A DNA stretch of 64,000 nucleotides from Rosa chinensis (Eukaryota > Streptophyta > Magnoliopsida > Rosales > Rosaceae), in contig NC_037092.1 in NCBI RefSeq assembly GCF_002994745.2, positions 13,011,501 through 13,075,500 on the forward strand, in the 5' to 3' direction. The position numbers and the translations under genes were made by a program. Below, piece by piece: positions 57,001-64,000 of this stretch; the stretch's first letter is position 1, and each line of letters starts with the position of its first letter. The notes below the pieces were generated by a model. That model ran no database searches. It worked only from the letters and a program-made list of their open reading frames with translations, and was not told the DNA's origin.

Positions 57001-58844
57001 GCTGTTCAATAACCATAGTGAGAGCTTCAACAATAGTATTCTCCAGGCAAGGAAGAAGCCAATCTTGAGTTGTTTGGAAGAAGTTCGGACACTAACTATG
57101 GTGAGGATGGCAAATAGGAGGGCATCTGGGGGTAGATGAAGTTGTAAAGTTGGGCCAAGAATGGAAAAGACACTGAAGAAGGAAGTAGAGTGGAGCAGTG
57201 AATACAGAGCTATACAATCAAGTCCTTGGAGGTTTGAGATTCAAGGGAGGGGTGTAGCTTGCCAAATTGGTGTGGTTGCAGCTCATTTAGTACCTTTGGA
57301 TTTAAAGACCTGAACTTGCATGAGGTGGGATGTCTCTGGGATACCATATAGCCATGCAGTAGCTGCCATATTCTCACTAGGAAAGTCCCATGATGATTTT
57401 GTTAATGACTATTTTACCAAGGATGTTTATATGAAAGCATATGAGCCAGTCCTCTTTCTAATTGCTGGAGTCATTGAGTGGGAGAAGATACATAGGCCAA
57501 TTGCCCCTCCTTTGTATAGGAGGCAGCCTGGGAGGCCTCAAATGGCTTGAAACAAAGAACCAGGTTAGCCTATGAAATGTTCACTTTCGTTTCTAGCTCA
57601 TGTTTTATGATTCTTTGCATTTGTCACTAACTGTTAGGCATATTGCCTTTAAATAATTGTAGGTGAGGTAGCACCACCTCCTGGCACAACCAAGTTACCT
57701 AAGTTGTATTATTCCTAGGTTACTTGCATAATATGCAAGAAAAAGGGCCACAATAGGAGGACCTGCAAATCAAGGAATCAGGTATGATTTGAGGATATGG
57801 TCACTGTTGAAATGAATTGATTTGGACTTTGATTGTTGTGTGTACTGTTGAATTGAATTAATGTTCATTTGACTTCATAGTGAAGTTATATTGATTTGTA
57901 TTTTGGGATATCAGGAAGAAAATAATGTCCAGCAGGAGGAATAGGTGAATGTGCAAGAACATGGTGCAGAGAATGTGCAGCATGAGGAAGCTGTGCATGT
58001 GGAAGAATCGGGTACAATGAATGTGACACACAATGAAGCTCACATTGCATAACAGCAAGAGTCCCAACCTGCATTTTTGCCCACTCAATTTTTCCAGACC
58101 AGTACTACTCAAGAAGGCTCATCCATGCCCCAATTTAAGCATACGAGGTTCAAATCACTAGCACAGTGAAAGCACAAGCCAAAGAATGCCCCTCCATCAC
58201 CAGCTACTTCAGATGAATAGAGAATAGTTATGGGATTAGAATAGATTTCTGTGGCTTTATTTCAATTTCTTGTCTTATTCACACAAATGACGTATGTTTT
58301 TGTATGTTGCTGTTCCAAATTTAATGCATTTGTGCCTTTTGAGATAACAATTGTATTTGAGACTTTGTGGCAATGCAAGCTTTATTTCAAGTCATGTTAT
58401 TTTTATCAGTTTGGTTGCATAGTTTGTGACATAGTGCCATAGTATGATAAACAGAACTTCAAAACTTAGAGGCACTCTTTTTGGGTCGGGGTCAAAACAT
58501 GAGGTACCAAATTGATATATACTTTAGTCCTCTGATGGAGAGAATAACCATTCTCATCCAAATTGGAGGCAAATAGGTCAAAGGAATGGACTTCAAAATT
58601 GGCAACAAATTGGTCAAAGGAAAAAAGGAGAGAATGTATGTCATTGAAATGGCAGGAATACAGGAAGGTACGAAAATACCCCTCAATATGTGCCACGTGG
58701 ATGGCAACGTAACGGAGCTAACAGCTCTAGATGCCAAAATTGGGTCGGGGTGAAAACCTTATATACCAATCTGATAATTTTAGAGGGTGAGGTACGAAAG
58801 TTTAGAATGAGAAAAAGGTGAGATACTGTTTGAGCCATTTTCTC
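54052..58844. mobile_element. Mutator-like element 4 (MULE-4), full-length but with broken transposase
   Basis: Inverted repeats of about 140 bases. Left: AGGAAAAGAGCCCAAACAGT..TTCTAAACTTTCGTACCTCA..AAAATTATCAGATTGGTAT..GACCCAATTTTGG. The right terminus reads the same on the other strand with few changes. A perfect 9-bp target duplication TAAATTACC lies at 54043-54051 and 58845-58853. The 4.8-kb interior encodes a mudrA-type transposase remnant on the plus strand (54930-57790). High TIR identity and the perfect target duplication suggest a fairly recent insertion, perhaps mobilised in trans. Confidence 0.95.
54930..57790 (+). pseudogene. mudrA-type (MURA) transposase remnant lacking the catalytic core
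   Basis: Pieces in order: N-terminal PB1-like region (MKIYHGGRFHNENG..GGVLV, 54958-55050, then FWFRIPGSEPGSGFLSITND to 55375); acidic linker with KKRK-like basic patches (55436-56060); FAR1/MuDR-type zinc-binding N-domain (VCAKCVTSPKCPWRIYVS..HKCTS, 56330-56450); MULE N-terminal helix (NWTREGMQNAINKDFGMEVD) to KAKAMK at 56625; then directly SDKQKALEQAIKELFPNAAH with RHCVRYLHNNFK; then the SWIM zinc finger TCMRWDVSGIPYSHAVAAIF (57310-57380); and a zinc knuckle CIICKKKGHNRRTCK (57725-57775). The roughly 0.5 kb between KAKAMK and SDKQK that should hold the first catalytic Asp region (FIGLDGCHL-like) is missing. Stops split the frame, one of them at the first Cys of the SWIM motif. It cannot be active. 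Confidence 0.88.
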
Positions 58845-58853
58845 TAAATTACC

Positions 58854-60186
58854 ACATGCATCAGACCCCACCAAGTGTTTAATCAGTTAGATTTAAGTCT
58901 CAAATTATTGCTCGTATACAGTATTTTTAGTGCTATTGAAATTTTTATCAACTTTTTTGCACTAGTTGTGTACATTATCATCATGGATATTACAAATTTC
59001 TATCAACTTTTTTGAAATATGTAAATATACATCGTGTAATGAAAAATATATACATATACCCGCAGTATTGCGCGGGATATCTATTACTAGATAATTCATG
59101 AGTCATTTAGGATCGTCCGTCTTCTATGCGACGGAAAATATTAACATTACACTTGCTGCATGTGCAATAACAAGCAAGCTAATTAATGAGCAGATATTAT
59201 AATCTTGCGGTCTAATCAGTAATTAATATATATCTTAGCTACACGGTATCCGGCTAAATCTGTCCGTGATATCGGCCACAATCTCCCCATACTCTCCCAG
59301 AGATTGTATCATAGATAACTTATAGATGGTAATCCAGACGATGTGCGAAAAATTTATAAATAAAAGAGTATTTTCAATAGTGATCGATCAACCTCTATTC
59401 AATATCTATTAACAAATTTATTTTATAATTTGGTCCTATGCCAATAGTAAATCAATCTGCACGTTCAGGGTTAAATTTAATAAAATAACAAACTGACCTT
59501 AAGCTAATTGCATATTATACTTAATGAGTAGCTGGCTGCTAGTGCAAGTTGCAACTTAGTTAATTAAGTCGTCCTAAGTTAACAATGATTTGCACGTGTG
59601 AGTCTCATAATCATGTGTTTGAGCGTTTCGTTAATCTCTTTCATTTCAAGATTAATTAGAAGGACGTTCATTTCAAGATTAATTAGAAAAGACCACTTAC
59701 TTTTAGCAAACAAACAGATCCAGCTCAACTAAGGTCATGTTCCTAAAGTACGCATCAGAAAAGAAAAACTTGTTCCTCCTGCATTTGGGATGCAAAAAGA
59801 AATGAAATCATTTCTTGAATGAAGGAAAAATAAGGGAGAAAGTGGTTCCTTCCGAACTCCAAAGATATCACTTTCTCTCATTCTTTTCTTACATTTATTA
59901 CTCATAACATATTATCTTATTACATCATTTACAAACTTTTTAACAACTTTCCTTACATTACCAAACACCAGAATGAAAAGTTGTTAGAAAATTTCACTTC
60001 CCTTCCCATGGGAAAGACAAAGGAATTATTTTCCTTTTCGTGAACCAAACGAGGCCTAAAAGTTTCACATCTATTTATTTAGTTTAATTTTTTATGAGTG
60101 AAGTTGATGACATCTATAGTAGTTCTATTAATCCAAGAACACGGTAATGTTCTATTAATCAAACAATACAATTGTACAATTATATC
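58854..60186. other. gene-free AT-rich region with Helitron-like end and MITE candidate
   Basis: No open frame of note. Apart from the Helitron-like end, there is a short direct repeat (TTCATTTCAAGATTAATTAG at about 59640 and 59667) and a possible MITE at about 59728-60059. That candidate ends in AACCAAACGAGGCCT, typical of plant MITE termini (AGGCCTCGTTTGGTT), with a weak partner AGGTCATGTTCCTAAA at the left. Confidence 0.4.
59030..59090. mobile_element. Helitron-like 3' terminus
   Basis: CCCGC AGTATTGC GCGGG hairpin at 59059-59076, followed 10 bases later by CTAG at 59087-59090: the short GC hairpin plus CTRR ending of plant Helitrons. The base after CTAG is A rather than the usual T, and I could not find a 5' TC end, so the extent is unknown. 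Confidence 0.5.
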
Positions 60187-61645
60187 TAGTAAATTTTTTT
60201 TTTTTTTGGAAATGGGGCTGGTGCTGTTGCCCTCAAACCTTGATGAAAGGGGGGACATAGAGCTTGAACCCTAGATTACAATAAGCATAAAGAGAATATC
60301 CTGAAATAGTACCAAGATTCTCTACAAAATCTATGTATTCTAACAAGCACCAATTAGCAAAGAGTGTACGAATGACTACTATATTTGTTTTAACATAGCG
60401 GTTAGGGCTGTCAATGGGTCATGTCGGGTTGGGTTCGTGTCAGGTCAAGGTATTTGTCGTGTTGCAAGATATAAACTCAAATCCAACCTATTTAATAATC
60501 GTGTCAAAAATTTAAACTCAAACCCAATCTGTTTATCAAACGGGTTACCCGTTTTCAACCCGCTTAACCCATTTAATAAATAAGTCATGCCTTGTTAGAC
60601 AAAATGACATATTTAAGCTTTAACAATGGGACCCATTTAACTAAAAAAATGCATAAATTAATTAAATTCACTAAAAACTCTACAAAACGAAGAATATAAA
60701 TAATTATATATAATTTATAAATAATTAAATCCTCCGAACGTCCAAAATTTCAAGAAAAAACATAGCACAATCAAGTTAGACGGGTTCACTTCGTGTTAGC
60801 AGGTTGACCCGTGACCAACCCATTTATTAAATGGGTCATGGCGGGTTGACTCACCGCCGACCCGCTTTTTAATCGTGCGAGTTCAACCCGCTTTATTTTG
60901 TGCGGGTTTCGAGTCGTATTATCGGGTCGTGTCGGAATTGACAGCACTAATAGCGGTGACATACCAGAAAGATAACTCTATCATGAAGAAGTATCATTGC
61001 AAATAGTACCAGTTTCCCACTATATTGCCGCACGGAAATAAATCCGGTGATACTCAATTTCATCCTGCCACTAGAAGTCCATTTAATCAAGTAAATGGTT
61101 CGTCGCTTCACTAGGTCAGACAAGGCCCAGTCAACAAAGCCGACCGCCTGTAGCACAGTGCTACCATTGCACGAGCAGAGTCTCAGCCGTCGCACCATCG
61201 GCAGCTAACCCGTCGCTCCGAGCAAACGTTGGTAATCGATCTCGACATCCCTCTGTCTTCGCCAATACGCCAGCAAGCATCACCACCTCCTTCAACCACC
61301 CCCCTCCATCGAATGACTCCAAACAAACTAAATCGGATCGGAGTCTGATCCGGTCTTCTCCATTCAGATCCTGTCATCATCCCCACCGTCTTGTCACCTC
61401 CAAGCGACCACACCTTCCACCGTCGTCACTCTGCCCTTAGAGAGATCGACACCAGCCCCGCTTGCCAACCGACGAACCCACCACAGGCAAGACTTTCGCG
61501 AGACCCGGACAGCAAAGTCAGGATGTCGTCGTCACACCGACTGGACATCCATCTAGCATCGAACACCCGGTCCATTCCAGCCCGTCCGACACGACATGTC
61601 CTATAGTCTTGATGAAGGACGCCTAAGGTTTTAAGAGAGAGACTT
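60187..61645 (-). mobile_element. probable minus-strand retroelement remnant with poly(A), interrupted by a hAT MITE
   Basis: Begins with a T-run at 60190-60205 (a poly(A) tail on the minus strand). It continues past the MITE at 60403-60949 into a GC-rich block at about 61060-61600, which is unlike its AT-rich neighbours, and ends in a CTCTCT..AAAACCTTAGGCG-type sequence that resembles LINE 5' UTRs. Open frames on both strands (60947-61198 and 61183-61413 minus; 61391-61606 plus) show no known domain. The class is inferred, and coding domains appear to be deleted. Confidence 0.35.
60403..60949. mobile_element. hAT-type MITE with perfect 8-bp target duplication
   Basis: Termini TAGGGCTGTCAAT and (right) ATTGACAGCACTA, flanked by ATAGCGGT at 60395-60402 and 60950-60957. 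Interior full of GGGTT/AACCC-rich strings (CATGTCGGGTTGGGTT; ACGGGTTACCCGTT). 547 bp, non-coding. This end sequence is widespread in dicot hAT MITEs. Confidence 0.93.
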
Positions 61646-62530
61646 TGCTATTCGCTCACCTAATGTGAATTTGGGATCTTTAATTTTGTTTAAGAATACT
61701 GTGTTTAAGTTGATATCAAGTATAGGGCTTCGGGTGTGTGTGTTATGGATGACAGATTAGACACTATATATAAGGTGTTTGCAATGCCAATCAGATAATT
61801 TCGAAACAGAAACTATATTTCAATGCTAATTCTATTTTCAAAATTTCGGATTCAATTTGAATATACCACAATTGGAATTTATTTTAGTGGATTCAAATTT
61901 ATAATCTAACTTGCACGCTTACATTTATCCACACATGTCGATTGTTATGCTATCTATCTATCTATCTATACTAGCCTCGTGTTCATATGTGAACACTTGC
62001 ATGTGCAAGCAAATCCCAGCAAGGGTCTTACCTTTCTGTAGGAATCGAGAGGGACTGATGAACGAAAATGGCAAGACACAAAACACGTACATGTATGGAT
62101 GATATATATTCAAGAGAAGCTAGTAGTAGCATTGTCAAGTATCAAATGTCCACACTCGCATGCCGAAAAGGACGTTTCATTTGACCTAAGATATTACAAA
62201 GATGTTAGTGGGAACATTTACACTAGGAATGGAACTCAGGAAAGCCATCATCATTATTCTAGCTACTCTTTCAATTCAATTTATAGTCATGCATTCTGCT
62301 CACTCATTTCTACCCGGCTCATGAATGAAATTTCTTTAACATTTTGCAAATGTGATTGCGGACCATACAGGAAAATAAAAAACACAAAATATATACATGT
62401 ATACATAGACCATGAAAATACGATTCCTTTTGTAGAGCATGACATTATAACTAAACAAAGCATCAAAATTATTGGTTGTGTCAATTAAGTGTTCATTGGT
62501 GGAGGAGTGTGGTGGTTTTGATTTGTCTCC
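61646..62530. other. gene-free region with (TATC)n
   Basis: AT-rich, with a short (TATC)n run at about 61950-61969. A 129-codon plus-strand frame at 62099-62488 has no recognisable motif, and I do not call it. Confidence 0.45.
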
Positions 62531-62533
62531 TAA

Positions 62534-63518
62534 GAGCAAATGCACCCATGAACCAAGGGCAATTGCTGATTTGCTAACCAAATTGGTACTACCAATCCAC
62601 TATTCATCTCAAATTGGCAATTGCCTTCAGCTTATACAATGCACCAATGAAAGGCAATTTGCCTGCCAATCCGCTATTCACACTTCAAATTTGAATAATT
62701 CATTAAACTTATAATTTAATTACTAAACAATTAACAATTAGAATAATCATACAATGTTAATTTAATAAAAAATTAATGCATATGTTAATCAAGTAGTCAT
62801 GTAACTGGTCATGTAACTGACCATGTCACTGACCAAGTAACTGTAACTAGTCACGTAACTGACCATGTAACTGACCATGTCACTGACCATGTAACTGACC
62901 ATGTCACTGACCAAGTAACTGTAACTAGTCATGTAACTGGTCACGTAACTGACCATGTAACTGGTCACGTAACTGACCATGTCACTGACCATGTAACTGA
63001 CCATGTAACTGACCATGTCACTGACCATGTAACTGACCATGTCACTGACCATGTCTGACCAAGTAACTGTAACTGGTCATGTAACTGGTCACGTAACTGA
63101 CCATGTAACTGGTCACGTAACTGACCATGTCACTGACCATGTAACTGACCATGTCACTGACCATGTCACTGACCAATCCATTTGAGATTTTTTTTAAAAC
63201 TTTTGAATTAATTTTTAGGTGAAAAAAGAAACATTACCATTGGTATTTAATTACAGCCATCTGATTGAGATCCAACGACTGTGAATAAAGAACCATTTCC
63301 CAAATTTGTGTCTACAAGCAATGACATTTGTGCAAGATGTGGAGCCCACCCCAATCAGTCGGGCAAATTGATGGGCAAGAATTGGTCATCCAATTGCCCA
63401 GGCAGCTGGTCCCCACGTGGGCCCCAGTAATTAGTCAGGCAATTTTTCATTGGTGCATTGCCCATTTGCTAACAATTGCCCAATTAGTCACCCAATCAGT
63501 GCATGGGTGCATCTGCTC
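62534..63518. mobile_element. Harbinger-type MITE carrying a 12-bp minisatellite
   Basis: Termini GAGCAAATGCACCCATG and (right) CATGGGTGCATCTGCTC, flanked by TAA at 62531-62533 and 63519-63521. Subterminal parts are also inverted (CAAGGGCAATTGCTGATTTG against CATTTGCTAACAATTGCCCA). At 985 bp it is long for a MITE because of the minisatellite at 62795-63178. No transposase. Confidence 0.88.
62795..63178. repeat. 12-bp minisatellite (CATGTAACTGAC family)
   Basis: About 32 units of variants CATGTAACTGAC, CATGTCACTGAC, CACGTAACTGAC and CATGTAACTGGT, arranged in higher-order blocks. The string beginning CCAAGTAACTGTAACT recurs three times, near 62832, 62911 and 63058. It translates as an endless frame (MVSYMVSD on the minus strand) only because 12 is divisible by 3; it is not a gene. 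Confidence 0.95.
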
Positions 63519-63521
63519 TAA

Positions 63522-64000
63522 GCGTAGAGTCACACTAGAAACGTATATCAGAGAGACTATACACTTAACAATAGTGATGATGAAACCTTATAATATTTCG
63601 CCTATTTACATGGAAACTCATCCAGCCCTGAGAAAACCTTCAAACAGAAACACAAAATCATTAAAAAAAAAAAAAAAAAAAGATCTTCAAAAATCATGAT
63701 GACATAAGAGACTTGTTCCTGTATTCTCAAAAAAAAAAAGAAGGAAAAAAAAAAAGTCTCCTCTTTGTTCCTGTATTTGAGTCAATCTTCGACCTCTGAA
63801 AATTTGAAATGATAATTTCTGCATCCCTTTGAACATTTTTTCTATCATATTATTCGGAGCATATCAAGCTCCCAGTCCAAGACGTCTATATATTTATGAC
63901 TTAATTCGAGCTGATCTAAGACGTTAATATATGAAACCCTAGCTAGCTTCTTCACGTCCACAAGAGCCGAGAAAATGTAATTAAAACTATAATATTAAGG
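63522..64000. other. gene-free right edge of window
   Basis: AT-rich with A-runs at 63662-63680 and 63730-63755. Nothing else recognised. Confidence 0.5.

Noticed and set aside
62099..62488. 129-codon plus-strand frame as a gene
   Set aside because: No motif, no homologous copy in the window, AT-rich composition like the surrounding DNA.
62789..63052. 87-codon open frame of repeated MVSYMVSD
   Set aside because: Product of translating a 12-bp minisatellite inside a MITE; low complexity and no gene context.

Overview
The window is nuclear DNA of a flowering plant. It has multi-exon genes with GT-AG introns, a CC-NBS-LRR resistance gene, a plant subtilase, a CYP716-type P450, a chloroplast RPI4-type protein, and many nested plant transposons in AT-rich flanks. 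Gene content suggests a rosid eudicot and I lean towards Rosaceae, but nothing in the sequence fixes the species.

The left third (1-17.3 kb) is ordinary genic DNA: an NLR gene cut by the window edge; gamma-SNAP in nine exons on the minus strand; two small secreted proline-rich protein genes facing each other; and an SBT2.2/2.3-like subtilase in ten exons on the minus strand. In Arabidopsis, gamma-SNAP (At4g20410) lies near SBT2.2 (At4g20430), and RPI4 (At5g44520) lies next to SBT2.3 (At5g44530). The order gamma-SNAP - SBT2 - RPI4 here therefore looks like a conserved block.

From 17.8 to 48.8 kb the window holds two copies of one [RPI4-like + CYP716 P450] segment. Copy A (17.8-23.35 kb) keeps an intact P450, but its RPI4 is reduced to exons 1, 7 and 8. 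Copy B (28.87-48.83 kb) keeps a complete nine-exon RPI4, while its P450 has a one-base frameshift close to the C-terminus. Between the copies is a tandem array of a roughly 1.7-kb AT-rich unit that carries the 5' end of the same P450. Copy B was then split by a 2.8-kb Mutator-like element and a 6.1-kb LINE, which itself carries an LTR-like insertion. Copy A supplies the empty site for both insertions, so the target-site duplications can be read directly.

The right end (50-64 kb) is a transposon cluster. It has three more Mutator-like elements, each with long terminal inverted repeats and a 9-bp target duplication. One carries a captured calreticulin first exon, one a captured GC-rich segment, and one a broken mudrA-type transposase that has lost its catalytic core. 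There are also a Harbinger-type MITE filled with a 12-bp minisatellite, a hAT-type MITE with a perfect 8-bp target duplication, a Helitron-like 3' end, a start-less condensin CAP-D2 exon 1, and LINE debris.

The most unusual signal is a short interrupted palindrome, TATTGCCCCCCAATA and close variants. It recurs inside two different Mutator-like elements 20 kb apart (28.9-31.7 kb and 50.0-51.7 kb) and nowhere else that I noticed. It may be a family-specific internal repeat, for example a transposase-binding or structural site.
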